A stretch of 64,000 nt of DNA, from positions 15,828,745 to 15,892,744 of the forward strand of contig OZ020316.1 in assembly GCA_963971305.1 (NCBI GenBank), written 5' to 3'. Positions 10,185 through 20,801 of the stretch are shown piece after piece. Both the position numbers and the translations under genes were made by a program. Source of the stretch: Arcuatula senhousia. Its lineage: Eukaryota; Mollusca; Bivalvia; Mytilida; Mytilidae. Positions within the stretch are counted from its first letter, which is position 1. The number at the start of each line of letters is the position of its first letter. A model generated the notes under the pieces. The model was not told the origin of the DNA, did no database searches, and saw only the letters and a list, made by a program, of their open reading frames with translations.

Positions 10185-10546
10185 TGGGCGGATGTAACTG
10201 AATTTTTCACATAATTTGAATTTAAGAATAGAAACGACTTTCTAATAGTGTTGTGTATTTTGTGATGAATTTGAAGTTGATGCACAGTTTTGACGTATGT
10301 CTGAAAGGGTTTATAATGGAGATCTTACTTATGGTTATGTAACAGTGATTGTATTTGGTTTTTGTCAATCAATAACAAATAATTTGAAAAAGAAATATAA
10401 TGTTAATTGTGAGTTTAAGTTTGAGAATTATATAAACCTTAAGATGGCGAGGAATTTTTTTAAAGATGGTGAAGAAAAAGAAGTCCGCGTACTGACAAAT
10501 CATCTTCAACCACTTTGGGTAGACATTCCAGTTGCACATTGGGTAA

Positions 10547-10722
10547 AACAAGTGTACGCTATTGCAAGGGTACGGTATAGCCTGACGACCCCGGCATATT
10601 CCACCTTGGGAACAAATCCCAGTCGTTCTGTTGGCAAAGGAGCATGACACAATGTCAGTTTCTGAGCGCTCTTGTGGACTTGAATCCACAAGCTTAAGGC
10701 TGCGTTTTATTTATTCGCAAAA
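10547..10722 (-). repeat. SINE-like fragment in segment copy 2
   Basis: Duplicate of the fragment at 1330-1505, with scattered substitutions. Confidence 0.6.
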
Positions 10723-12064
10723 GGACACTAAGCAAACACATATCCGCCACAAACATTATTTAGTTCTATATTACAAAAAAATAACAAACGCTAATTTTGA
10801 CCATTAAAGGGTCATCTGTAAGCTTCGACCCGATGGAGATTTTTGTAGAGGTAAATGAGCTGAAGGTTTATAAAAATCAAGCATCAGCATTTCTCTATCT
10901 ATTTTTTATTCTTCAAGTGAGGGCAAAACATGAAAAAATACAATGTTTAACCTTAAAAGGGTCATACTTGTAATCCCTATAAGGGGTCATCTAACAACTT
11001 TGACCGAAGGGGAAACCTGCAAATTCAGGAGAGTCAAAGATCCTTAGAATTTTTCCTATATCTTATAGTTGCTGAGTTGGGATTTTACCCCATATTTTAA
11101 TTTTAGTTACAACGGCCATGTTTTCTATTGAATATTCTAAATGAGGATGGTTTACTGACAACATGTCATAAATCAGCAAAATTTTGGTCAAACTGGTTCA
11201 GTGATTTCAAAGGATAAGATTTTAAAAATTGTTTACGGAGGACGACGGACACGACGTTACGTTAGATATTGCTACTGTCGGAAAAATATTGTTTTTCTTT
11301 TAACTATTGCGTACTTGTTGAGACGCCAGTGTCAGAATATACAACTTCTATACAAATTCTGAAAGCTCAAAAACAGGGCTACGGTCTGGTATGAATAATA
11401 ACATCCAAAGAAGGATCATTTAAAACTAAATTGTTAAGATTCTTTAAAACAACGTCAAATTGTATGCTGCCCCGTGTAACAATTGTGGCTCTCGGAAAAT
11501 GTTTTGACACCAGAAAAAGTTGAGGTAGACTTTCGAAACTTAGTAAATATGATCTATATATTCCCTTTGTGACAATGTCAAAATGGCTTTTTCAAAGCTC
11601 TAAATTAGAAGATCTCAGTACGAATACAGAAATGGTTTGTTTGTCCCGCGGCGACAAAACTGAAAAATATTCTGGAACATTTTACAATTCTCAAATTAAT
11701 TACAATTTTTTAGCATCCATGACTATATGGTTACTTTGTAATAAGCCTAAACTCTTTGATTACAAATTTTCTTTCATGTTGTATACTCCTTTATCCAAAA
11801 ATTTACCAAAAAAGCTTGACTCGCAGATTTGTCCCCCAGCAGTTGTATCATGATTGCATGAGTTTATATGATCTTTTGCAAGGTGAGCTAAAAAGGTAAG
11901 CGGTCCAGGGCATGATCCGTTTAATACTGTCGTGGAAAATTATTCCTGAATCTCGACAAAGTTGAAGCTTAGTTATATGAGTAAGTTACCTTGTCACCTA
12001 GGTGGCAAAATGTTTTTACTGGGCTTCTAATTGTCCTCTCTGTCAACAACGCTTCGTTTGCTAG

Positions 12065-12240
12065 ATGGATTCCTTAAATTTATCCTCCGAGTCAGAGATT
12101 AAAGAAACCACCGAATCTTCTTGCTTCACGTCTTTCTTGGATTTAAATCTCGAATTTGACTCGAGTGGTCATCTCAGTACAAAAATATACGACAAAAGAG
12201 ACGATGTTAATATTCATATTATATTATTTTCCCCATCTGA
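12065..12240 (+). pseudogene. Retroelement reverse-transcriptase remnant
   Basis: The frame contains SFLDLNLEFDSSGHLSTK followed by IYDKRDDVNIHIILF. This wording (FLDL..., then TK.YDKRDD...) is typical of a region near the RT of a retroelement family widespread in invertebrates; the family name is not certain. Only about 60 residues are recognisable before the frame runs into another repeat. It is present in segment copy 2 only and cannot be functional alone. A remnant of the C-terminus of what looks like the same family lies at 41657. Confidence 0.5.
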
Positions 12241-12334
12241 AAAAAAAACATATCCACCTCACCAGCATAAGGGGTGTATATTTCGCAACTTTTTCGATAT
12301 GCCAGGGCTTGTACTATTTTTTAATAGAAGAAAA

Positions 12335-12580
12335 TGAGATGTGGAATAAGTGTACGCGACACAACCTACATTATAAACGTATATTTTAAATATCCACAAT
12401 GGAAAACAGCCAGCAGCCTTCAATGTGACCAGCGGTCGCTGCTCGCTGTTTTTCAATTGGCCCCTGGATTGAAAATAAAATACATATGATTCAAGCCCAA
12501 TCCCAAAGTGCATTGAAAGACCCTCTTCTTGACAAAAAACAATTAACAAAAATTCGACTAAATACAAACATAAGCTTTGA
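12335..12580 (+). repeat. Dispersed repeat ('gagatgtggaataagtgtacg' family)
   Basis: The words 'gaataagtgtacgcgacaca', 'ccacaatgg', 'cagcagcctt' and 'caattggccc' recur at 40938-41180 and, reversed, at about 55465-55640. Unclassified, short, non-coding. Confidence 0.6.
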
Positions 12581-12834
12581 TAAAGATTCCTTTTGATAAA
12601 GATTTGATAAAGAAACCCGACGTCGTTGTCTCTGCGATCAGCTTTAAGACCAAGGTTATAAGAAAATACGCCTCATACGATTTCTTAAAAAAATGTTCTT
12701 CCAATATCAGACACTGGTAGCTAAATTTTAAATTATCTCAGTTGAAATGATTCGTGATTGTTTCAATTACTCTATGACAGTTTGTTGTACTGATATGATC
12801 ACCTCTTTATCCCTATTATGTCTCACAACAGTGA

Positions 12835-13050
12835 TGTACTTTGTGTAACCGGACCCTAAGATCGCAATAGAAGATGAATGTTTGATGCCAACCCAACATT
12901 TCTTTTGAAATGCCTGTACCAAGTCAGGACCATTGCGATCTTTAATTTCTCTAGTATGTATATTTGCTTTGTTTTGTCTTTTATTCTTTGATATACGAGA
13001 TTGGTCAACTAGTTTTTTTTTGATTACATTTATCAATTTCTTTAATTCAG
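12835..13050 (+). repeat. Dispersed repeat, duplicate of 2285-2520
   Basis: Same family and context as in segment copy 1, with small indels. Confidence 0.6.
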
Positions 13051-15797
13051 AATCAATGGGTAGGAAGAGAAAAAAATTGCACAATCTGATAATGAAATAA
13101 AGCAACGAGTCTACAGCCTACTAAAGGAACCATGAGCTTACATGCTTTAAGTGACTTACTGTTAGCTACAAGGAAAAAGTCATGTTTTTCGTCAGCAGAG
13201 TTTTGTTGATGGTAAATTTGTTGTAGAAAGCTCATCTGACGGTTTGGAAAAGCATATTACTAAACAGGGTTTAGACAATCAATGAGAGTCATAATGCTCA
13301 AGATGACAACCAACCACAAGAACGTTGACTAGGAACACAACAATTATGACTGGTTAACGGCCCTATAACAAGGTACGTGGTATGTCGGCAAATTAGTTGA
13401 AGTTGATGCTGATGAAAGAATTTTAATATAAAACTAAATTAAGAGGATCCTATACATAAAACAACCCTGCAAAACTGGACCTGATTTGGGTATACAAACA
13501 ACATACTTAGCAAAATAAATAAGCCACTTGCAAGTGGAAAGTCTGACAGATCGTAAGTATTTTCAGCTGATGCTTTGGAGACAATAGCAAAGTCTATGTA
13601 GTATTCTTTCGTAACAGCATTTTATTGGACCTTATATATGACATTACTGAATAAAATATAGCACTATGTATGGTTTATAAAGAGTAAAACATGTTTTGTG
13701 AACAACAAGTTGAAATAAGAACAATTTGCTTCTCATTACTAACTGCTCTTCCTTACTGGGTACTCCGTAACAAATCAAATCCTTAACTTTGATGAAAAGC
13801 CATACCTACTTATTATATCTACATACTACCATAATGACAATAGAAAATAATGAGATGTAAAGATTGCAGACATGCCTACATAGAGAATTTGGTAATTTTT
13901 AAGCACTCGTTTTTATTAGATAATAGTTGACCTATAATGTTTGGCTTTTTTTCGAAATAAATCCAACTATCATTTAGAAATTTGAGGTACCCTTTCACCT
14001 GCATGAAATGCATTACGAAATGAAACAGTAATGTTGTAGTTGTTGTAGTTTATTTTTAAACTCTGGTCCATTGTGAACAATTCCTTACAAATGCGGTGAT
14101 TCTAGTTGTCAATTTCTTGCCTCTTGGGATATACATTCAAGTTAAGGGACTGGAATATTACCGAGGATTTTGGTCTTAAAAATATCAGATAATCACCTCT
14201 ATAAATATAAAACTTTATAAATAACATATAATAGTCGATATATAAGTTAATCTCCAGTGGTTCACCCATCTCAATAGAAACAATATATATGTTTGCTTGT
14301 TTTTTCTTCTTCTTTATTATAACAATCAATGTAATTATACTTAATCATTGTATTTGATTCTATTTGTAATTTATCAGCCCAAGTAATTTGGGCGTCTTGA
14401 TTGACAAATAAAGCATCTTGCCTCTACTTCTAAGCAGCAAAATTGGGAACATATTCCAGATTTGATGTTATTTTTTTCTTCAGAAACTTACACAAAGATA
14501 TATAAAAAATTGGAAAAGTCAGTCTAAACATATCTATGAATACTTTATTTTTTTTCTAAAATAAAGTAGTACAAATGCACGACTTCAATGAGACAGACTG
14601 ATTGGTGCCCAGAATAAACTGATTTTTTTTGTTTCCCAAACACCCCTATATTTCTCAGGACATTGCATGCTGGGGCCGTTGCAGAAAACCTGACCGAAAA
14701 CTTTATTGCACTGTCGAAAATTCAACCTTTCTCGCTGCAGGGTTTGTCACGATAGGCATACTCTTTGGTCCACTGGCATACTTTTTTCTTTATTATTTTG
14801 TGTTATTCGAAACCGGTGTACTGTATTGGCCTTAACCCATCTCTATTTTCCATCATTTCGATAAAGAATATGCGCTGATTAAAATAATTACCAATGAACC
14901 GGTTTTAAAACCTTAGTTGCTCTCCTGTCCATATTTTAGGGACTCGCTGGGTTTAGTCGGTCATACTGAAAACCAAATCACATGGTAACAGCGAAGAGCA
15001 GTATATCCGTATACATGGTTTATCATTGATCTTATTGAAAGTACATTTTATAAACATAAATACGTAGAGCCCTTGAATTATCTTTCTTTCCTCTAGAATT
15101 GGGTTATTCTATAGTAAGGATGCATAAAATCGCTTTACACCATATAGTTCAAAAGGTTGAAGCTGTGTGTAGTTGCTTGAAAATGTGTGACGAAAATTTG
15201 TATTCAAGTCCTTGATATATAAATTTTAAGTATTCATCAAACAAGAAGTAGCTTTAAACCACAGAGTACTATCGGAAGAAGCTGCCTGGCAAGTTTCATG
15301 AGCCTGCTGCAGTTGCCTGGAAAATTGCGACAGAATTTTTTTTTGTGATGCCGCAGGACGCAGGACGACGGATAGTGCCAAAGTGACCCCTATAAATGTC
15401 GCTTCTGCAACACGTTGCAGTCGACATAATAACCATAACAATTAAACTTAGGCTTTTGTGTAGATTGCTTATTCCACCTATCCCATTATTATAACTTTAA
15501 CCATGAAGACTTTAGCAAAAACAGATTTATAGATATATCTTGTAGAAAAAGTTAGCTTTTTCTGTATATATTTGTTACAATTTTTATATGTTTGTTATAG
15601 TTGTGGGTTTACTCATAAGTCCCTGGTTTGGTCCGCTATCCCATTTAAAAGGTCTGCAGCGTGTAGTAGTAATACATATTGGTCAAAGAACAATTGAATG
15701 ATGTATCCATACCATCTTCTATGACGTACATTGTCCATTTTAGCACGACATACAAGTGTCTGTGATATGAGTGGTGGGCCCTTTGGGATTAGTTTTT

Positions 15798-16775
15798 GTT
15801 AGATAGTTATTTACACCCAATCAGCGCGTTTCCGGCTATATCCGGGACCTGAACATGAAAGGAGTGAGACAATAAACATGATTTGGTGATGAAGTGGAAG
15901 AAAAAGGGAACACAAGTCAAAGTGCGGAGTAGAGTTTTGAATGCCACTCGAAAAAGAAGTGATGGGAAGGGACGGTCAATTAAGCATTCTGTACGAGGAT
16001 TCTTCGTGTCCTCTTACCGAGACCTATACAGCAGAGTTCTCAAACATGCTAGGAATGTGACATTTTTTGACACGGTGCATCACTAGAGTTTGCGCTCAGG
16101 TTTTCTACATTATCGCCTGAAGACCCCGGCGTGCGGGGCCCGGGTGACGAATAGGCCCGCAGCAGAGCCTAGCTTGTCGTAAGAGGCGACTAAGGGTCTT
16201 GGGATTATGACGTCGGGTCAGTGCTCAGTCCACAGAACGACCAAGTGTGTACCCTAGGTGGCTGAATAGGTTGGCCCTCGTCCGCGGGGACTGTCAGGTC
16301 TATAATACTGAAACCCTGACCGCTAACCAAAGTGGGCCAACGTGTGTGGAGGGTGCCACGCTTCATGCACGTAAAAGACCCCTTTGTGGACCGCCAAGTA
16401 GTGCACGACATAGGCTAAAATTTCCGCCCCTACCCACCTCTCCTCTTTTCCTGTTGTTCTTCAAAAGTTACGGTTTCTTTGTTTCCCACCCCACCCCCAT
16501 ATTTCATTTATCATCATCATTTCATGTTCATTTTACCATCCTTTTCATGTTCAAAAACGTGTATAGCGTTGTACAGGCGTAAAACACCAACTCACTCACT
16601 CGCTCACCCCGGCAACCATTATATATGATAAGGCTGTCCCATTCATCCATCTGGGGCACACATCCGAGTTTTTTTTAAGTGTCGGGTTTCTGAGCGCTCT
16701 TTAGAAAACTTTTATCGACAAGCCAAGTGCTGCTGCAGGCCTAATTGCCACCCGGGACCCGCACGGGTAAGGTTA
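15798..16775 (-). repeat. SINE-like element split by a nested copy
   Basis: Parts at 15798-16122 and 16614-16775 join into one element: 'cggctatatccggga..gaacatgaaagg' at one end and 'ctgctgcaggcctaattgccacccggg' at the other. It is interrupted by the opposite-strand copy at 16131-16605. This orientation is called minus because the G/C-rich head is at the right. Confidence 0.75.
16131..16605 (+). mobile_element. Full-length SINE-like element with 8-bp target duplication
   Basis: 475 bp, beginning GTGCGGGGCCCGGGTGACGA and ending with 'cgtaaaacaccaactcactcactcgctc'. ACCCCGGC is directly repeated at 16123-16130 and 16606-16613, a good target-site duplication because the host SINE consensus has the motif once. 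A weak A-box-like TGACGAATAGG is present in the head; no convincing B box was found, so tRNA derivation is unproven. It has no ORF of its own. This copy is the best reference for the family in the window. Confidence 0.8.
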
Positions 16776-16844
16776 ATAAAAACATTTTTGATCGTTTCCA
16801 TATAAATACTAGAGGGACCTCAGCTTTCGTGTAGTTTGCTTAAT

Positions 16845-16850
16845 ATCCGA
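16845..16850. repeat. Left 6-bp target-site duplication ATCCGA
   Basis: ATCCGA abuts the left end of the palindrome and is repeated directly after its right end at 23577-23582. Confidence 0.7.
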
Positions 16851-16923
16851 AGTAGTAGTACTCGTGGTTCTCGTTTATTATTTCTCGGGAGGATTGAGGA
16901 TTAGGCGCCATTGCGCAGGTATG

Positions 16924-17017
16924 TGACGTCATATCCACTTCCGGTCCGCCATCTTGTTTCCGGTTCCACCATTCTGCTTCCGGTCGGCCATCTTGCTTCC
17001 GGTGACGCAACATCCGG
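16924..17017 (+). promoter_or_regulatory. CRE plus ETS/YY1-like motif array, left end
   Basis: TGACGTCA at 16924-16931 (CRE-like) is followed by an array of about 19-bp units CTTCCGGTCCGCCATCTTG. CTTCCGG is an ETS core and GCCATCTTG a YY1-type site. The next gene inward (minus strand) points toward this end, so the array may drive a transcript of its own or act on either strand. Confidence 0.5.
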
Positions 17018-17019
17018 TA

Positions 17020-17559
17020 ATTAAGGGGAGGTAATTCCGCAAAGTCACCGAACGGTAAAAGGCTTGTAACTTAGTGATTCCATGACCGATTCCTTTCGGG
17101 TTTGTTGCATTGTTTTTAGTAAGACAATGTCTCTTTGATGATTTTCTTTGTGGTCCTCAGTGGTCATTAGAGGCTTGACCAGTAGGTGACCATTTCCTAT
17201 TTCTTATCAAAGGTGGGGTTGTCGTATATCGTTGGAAAGGTCGCAAGGTGTAGTTGTCATTTCTGAGTTGTTTGAGTCGGTAGTGGTCAGTGGTCAGTCA
17301 GGGCTTGACCATTAGGTGACCCCTTTTTCTTCTTTTTGTATACTTAGCGTGTAATATGTCATTGTAAAGCTTGTGAGGTCTAGTTTTATATCCTTTCTTT
17401 CGTGTCGATATAAGGGAAGTAACTCTTGGTTTCTACTGTGTTTTAAGTCTTGTACTTGATACCGTTTTGTAAGGAATTTGCCGGGCTTTGTGGGGTAGTA
17501 CTGGTTTGATCTTTTTTATAGGGCGTTAGGGATAACAAATCGATTTTAAGTTTCGATAC
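17020..17559. other. Sub-terminal non-coding part of left arm
   Basis: No ORF. The phrase GGCTTGACCANTAGGTGACC, preceded by 'gtggtca', occurs twice about 130 bp apart (17173 and 17303). It mirrors 22865-23400 in the right arm. Confidence 0.5.
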
Positions 17560-17565
17560 TTTATT
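17560..17565 (-). terminator. Poly(A) signal of left-arm gene
   Basis: TTTATT on the plus strand (AATAAA on minus), about 20 nt past the TGA of the acidic protein. Confidence 0.6.
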
Positions 17566-17584
17566 TTGAACACAGTAATAGGTT

Positions 17585-18171
17585 TCAGTCTTCATCCTCG
17601 TCGTCTTCACTCTCCTCGTCAGGCCTGAACTGTTTTATTTTCTCATCCAGCAAGTACTTTCTCTTCTCAGTAGCGTATTTCCAAGACTCTTCATACTCAT
17701 AATCTTCATCGTCCCTCAGTCGTTTTGCTGTTTGTTTGATCTTCTTGTGGAGTGGATCTCGTGCCATTTCCATTTGCCACATAATGTTATTGACGTAGCG
17801 ATTTTTTAGAGCTTCTCTATAGAGCGGGAGCAAATCCAAGTCAGCCTTTGATATTGCCTCTTTTTCGTTGTGACCTTTTTCCGTGTATTCATCCACTTTC
17901 TTTTCGTGTTCGTCTTTGTAGCAGATCATCACTTGTTCAATAAAGCCACCCCACGGATCGAACTGTTCTCCGGGGTAAGTTTCTTCGTCTTCAGACAAGT
18001 CGTCACTCTTTTCTGATTCCGTATCCTCCTCTTCCTCTTCCTCAGTTTCCCATTCCGGGTCCTCCTTCAACCATTCCGGTTCCTCCATTTTTTTTTATGC
18101 TTTTGTTCTTTGTGTCTCTGTAGATTGAACAACTTTTGGCTTGTGTATCCGCATTCGTCGCAATGGTACAT
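17585..18171 (-). pseudogene. Left-arm C2H2/acidic protein gene, frameshifted
   Basis: Counterpart of the intact right-arm gene at 22236-22823. The zinc-finger start is present (ATG at 18171, wording MYHCDECGYTSQK), but one base is missing in an A-rich stretch just before the MEEPEW segment, which puts the finger out of frame with the acidic body. The body alone can still be read from ATG 18088 as 167 residues: a Glu/Asp-rich N-terminus, a middle region with FDPWGGFIEQVMICYKDE and ARDPLHKKIKQTAKRLRDD, and an acidic C-terminal tail. Either a pseudogene or a finger-less product; family unrecognised. Confidence 0.6.
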
Positions 18172-18610
18172 CTTTCCTTCTCGGCGTCCGGTTTCTATCT
18201 GATGATTTTTGTTCCGTCTTAGTAAATTTATCTATCACTTCTGAAAAGTGTACCATGTTGCTAACAGAGCGCTTATTACACGGACGGATTAGATCGGGTC
18301 TTGTTAAATTGTCTTTCTTTCTATTCCATGCATGGACAAAGAATGCATTCCTCAATGCTGCTAAGCTCTCTCTACTGTATCCAAGCCTCCATGTTTTAAA
18401 TCTACGCCATTTTTTAAATATTCGCTGACAGTCTATGCATGGCACATTTTGTTCCCAATTGTTAAATTCGGTTTTCGGCTTCCCCACCTTACATTTACGA
18501 CAAACACGTTCCCCGTTCTCACTTTCAATGTTCTTTTCTATGGGTTTTAGAAGATAATCCATTACATTTACGTGCGTCTTGTTCGAATACATTCGAGCCA
18601 CTGACAACAT
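18095..18610 (-). CDS. Left-arm zinc-ribbon-like basic protein
   Basis: 171 residues from ATG 18610, chosen because the apparent upstream extension has no ATG. A four-cysteine pattern, VCRKCKVGKPKTEFNNW then VPCIDC (Cys 37, 40, 58, 61), resembles zinc ribbons seen in viral and mobile-element proteins. The rest is basic (KKWRRFKTWRLGYSRESL, RNRTPRRKDVPLRRMR), suggesting nucleic-acid binding. It overlaps the next gene in a different frame. It differs from the right-arm copy by an Arg/Gln change and an earlier stop after ETQRTKA. Function not recognised. Confidence 0.55.
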   Translation of the reverse strand: MLSVARMYSNKTHVNVMDYLLKPIEKNIESENGERVCRKCKVGKPKTEFNNWEQNVPCIDCQRIFKKWRRFKTWRLGYSRESLAALRNAFFVHAWNRKKDNLTRPDLIRPCNKRSVSNMVHFSEVIDKFTKTEQKSSDRNRTPRRKDVPLRRMRIHKPKVVQSTETQRTKA

Positions 18611-18689
18611 TGTTAATTTATTTTGCCTTTTCAAAATTGTATCGTCCAATCATCTCTCAGCATTTTATCACGTGACTAACTCTTTGCTC

Positions 18690-19032
18690 TTCTTGCTCTT
18701 TTGATTGCTCATTTTGCTCTTTTGCAGCTCATCTTGCTCTTTTTCTTGCTCATCTCGCTCTTTTGCAGCTCATCTTGCTCTTTTCCTTGCTCATCTTGCT
18801 CTTCTGCAGCTCTTTTTTGCTCTTTACCTTGCTCATTTTGCTCTTTTGCAGCTCTTTTTCTTGCTCATCTCGCTCTTTTGCAGCTCATCTTGCTCTTCTG
18901 CAGCTCTTTTTTGCTCTTTACCTTGCTCATCTTGCTCTTTTGCAGCTCTTTACCTTGCTCATCTTGCTCTTTTGCAGCTCATTTTGCTCATTTACCTTGC
19001 TCATCTTGCTCTTTTGCTGTTTTTCTTACTAA
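18690..19032 (+). repeat. Low-complexity TTGCTC.TTTGCAGCTCAT repeats, left arm
   Basis: Irregular tandem copies of 'cttgctcttttgcagctcat' and shorter variants. They stay open in several frames as Leu/Ser/Cys-rich nonsense, which explains long apparent reading frames here. Mirrored at about 21350-21725. Confidence 0.8.
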
Positions 19033-19042
19033 TTTGACCACC

Positions 19043-19235
19043 CAGCAGCAGCAGCAGCCATTTTACCCTCCCCCCTTTCACTTACGCAGCAGCAGCAGCA
19101 GCAGCCATTTTACCCTCTTCCCCCTTTTCACTTACGCAGCAGCAGCCGTTTTAAGACCTTCTCCCCCCCTTTTTCACTTACGCAGCAGCAGCAGCAGCAG
19201 CCGTTTTATCCTCCTCTCCCCTTTCACTTATGCAG
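19043..19235 (+). repeat. CAG-containing tandem repeat, left arm
   Basis: Four units of roughly 47-60 bp, each a (CAG)n run (n about 3-6) followed by 'ccattttaccctc..cctttcacttac'. CAG counts differ between arms, as expected of microsatellite drift after the arms formed. Confidence 0.8.
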
Positions 19236-19544
19236 CACCAGCCGATTCCTTACCTTCTTCCCTTTTCTTCTAGTTGTGTTTTTCCTTTCCTGTGTTAACT
19301 TGTACAACTTTTGTCAAGTAGGGAATCCAGACCACTTTATACTTTTAATTTTCCATAGGCCCTGTATTAAATCTGTTGGCGACTCGTGTCACCCCCAGAT
19401 CTCAGCAATGAAGTCGTGTGTAATCATGCGGAACTAACTATTCCATTGAGATTATTTTGTACTTGATAACCCAATATCTTGTAACCAGTTCAAACCGGTT
19501 TCTTTTCGTTCCGATACTACCCCCTTTGCATTTCTATTTTTAAC

Positions 19545-19580
19545 CCTTACCCTAACCATACCCCTAGCTATTTTGTAATT

Positions 19581-19614
<34 letters not shown>

Positions 19615-20235
19615 CCCCTAGCTATTCTAGTTTGTAATTCTAACCCTAACCTTAAACCTAACCCTAACCATAATCTCTAACCTTAACCTTTTCTCTTTTC
19701 AGTTCTATTTTTAGCCCTTACCCTAATTCTAACTCTAACTCTCTTTGATAGTGTTGTCATTTTATTTCTAACCCTAACCCTAATTCTTTCTTCTCTAACC
19801 CTAACTCTCTTTTCTCTAATCCTATCCCTAAGCTCTCTTCACTAACCCTAACCCTAACCCTTTCTCTTTCCTTTTCTATTTTTTAACCCTTATCCTAATT
19901 CTAAGTCTCTTTGTCTTTGTTGTCATTGTATTTTTAACCCTAACCCTAACTCTCTCTTCTCTAACCCTAACCCTTTCTCTTCTATTTTTAGCCCTTATCC
20001 CCCATTCTAACTCTAACTCTATTTGCCTTTGTTGTCATTGATTTTCTAACTCAAACCCTTATTGTCTTTTCTCTAACCCTAACTTTCTCTTCTTTTACCC
20101 TTTCTCTTTCTATTTCTTAACCATTTACTCTAACCCTAACCTAAATTCTCATCTGTTGTGTATAGTATTTCTATTCATGTTCGTACCCTAACCCTAACTC
20201 TTCTGCTATGAAGCCTTAACCCTAACTCTTGATCT
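19545..20235 (+). repeat. Degenerate telomere-like CCCTAA repeats, left arm
   Basis: Many CCCTAA/CCCTAACC words mixed with 'ttctcttctattttta' spacers. The orientation is C-rich strand on the left and G-rich strand in the right arm, the reverse of a head-to-head telomere fusion. Confidence 0.8.
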
Positions 20236-20261
20236 CTTTGCACGTAGTGCTCCTTTTGTTC

Positions 20262-20370
20262 TGCTTTTCCTGTTCATGAGCGGTTTGTAATATCACGTTT
20301 GCGCCAATTTCTGATTCTTTGTGAAGTTAAACAAAAACAATGCAAACAATAATGCATTTACAAAAACAAC
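20262..20370. other. Unpaired centre of the palindrome
   Basis: About 109 bp with no inverted partner, flanked by the innermost stem (20241-20261 with 20371-20391, one mismatch). The only non-duplicated sequence in the element. Confidence 0.75.
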
Positions 20371-20392
20371 AACCAAAGGAGCACTACGTGCT

Positions 20393-20767
20393 AAAAATAG
20401 AAGAGAAAGGGTTAGGTTTAGAGAAGAGAGAGTTAGGGTTAGGGTTAAAAATACAATGACAACAAAGACAAAGAGACTTAGAATTAGGATAAGGGTTAAA
20501 AAATAGAAAAGGAAAGAGAAAGGGTTAGGGTTAGGGTTAGTGAAGAGAGCTTAGGGATAGGATTAGAGAAAAGAGAGTTAGGGTTAGAGAAGAAAGAATT
20601 AGGGTTAGGGTTAGAAATAAAATGACAACACTATCAAAGAGAGTTAGAGTTAGAATTAGGGTAAGGGCTAAAAATAGAACTGAAAAGAGAAAAGGTTAAG
20701 GTTAGAGATTATGGTTAGGGTTAGGTTTAAGGTTAGGGTTAGAATTACAAACTAGAATAGCTAGGGG

Positions 20768-20801
<34 letters not shown>

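Larger units (their letters stand above)
10182..15765 (+). repeat. Direct segmental repeat, copy 2
   Basis: Same-orientation counterpart of 964-5170, beginning exactly where the retroelement's gag frame is cut. It is longer than copy 1 because it carries extra blocks: about 11250-11845, 11910-12270 (includes an RT-like fragment), 12330-12610 (another dispersed repeat) and about 14070-14770. It lacks the 923-bp MITE and any Ngaro sequence. Homology to copy 1 fades near TGTCTGTGAT at about 15765, just before a SINE-like element. Confidence 0.85.
16851..20261 (+). repeat. Left arm of the palindrome
   Basis: Pairs with 20371-23576. Contains a block (19993-20240) missing from the right arm; the junction there shares GC, suggesting a microhomology deletion in the right arm. 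Confidence 0.9.

Noticed and set aside
10011..10214. Basic 67-residue plus-strand ORF
   Set aside because: Antisense to the gag frame's Ser/Asp-rich segment.
16205..16582. ORFs with CTTWRSTKGSFTCM and similar (also at 37293, 51471)
   Set aside because: They recur wherever the SINE-like family occurs; repeat translations, not genes.
18701..19273. 190-residue Leu/Ser/Cys-rich protein and its 253-residue mirror at 20945-21706
   Set aside because: Low-complexity tandem repeats open in three frames at once; no conserved domain.
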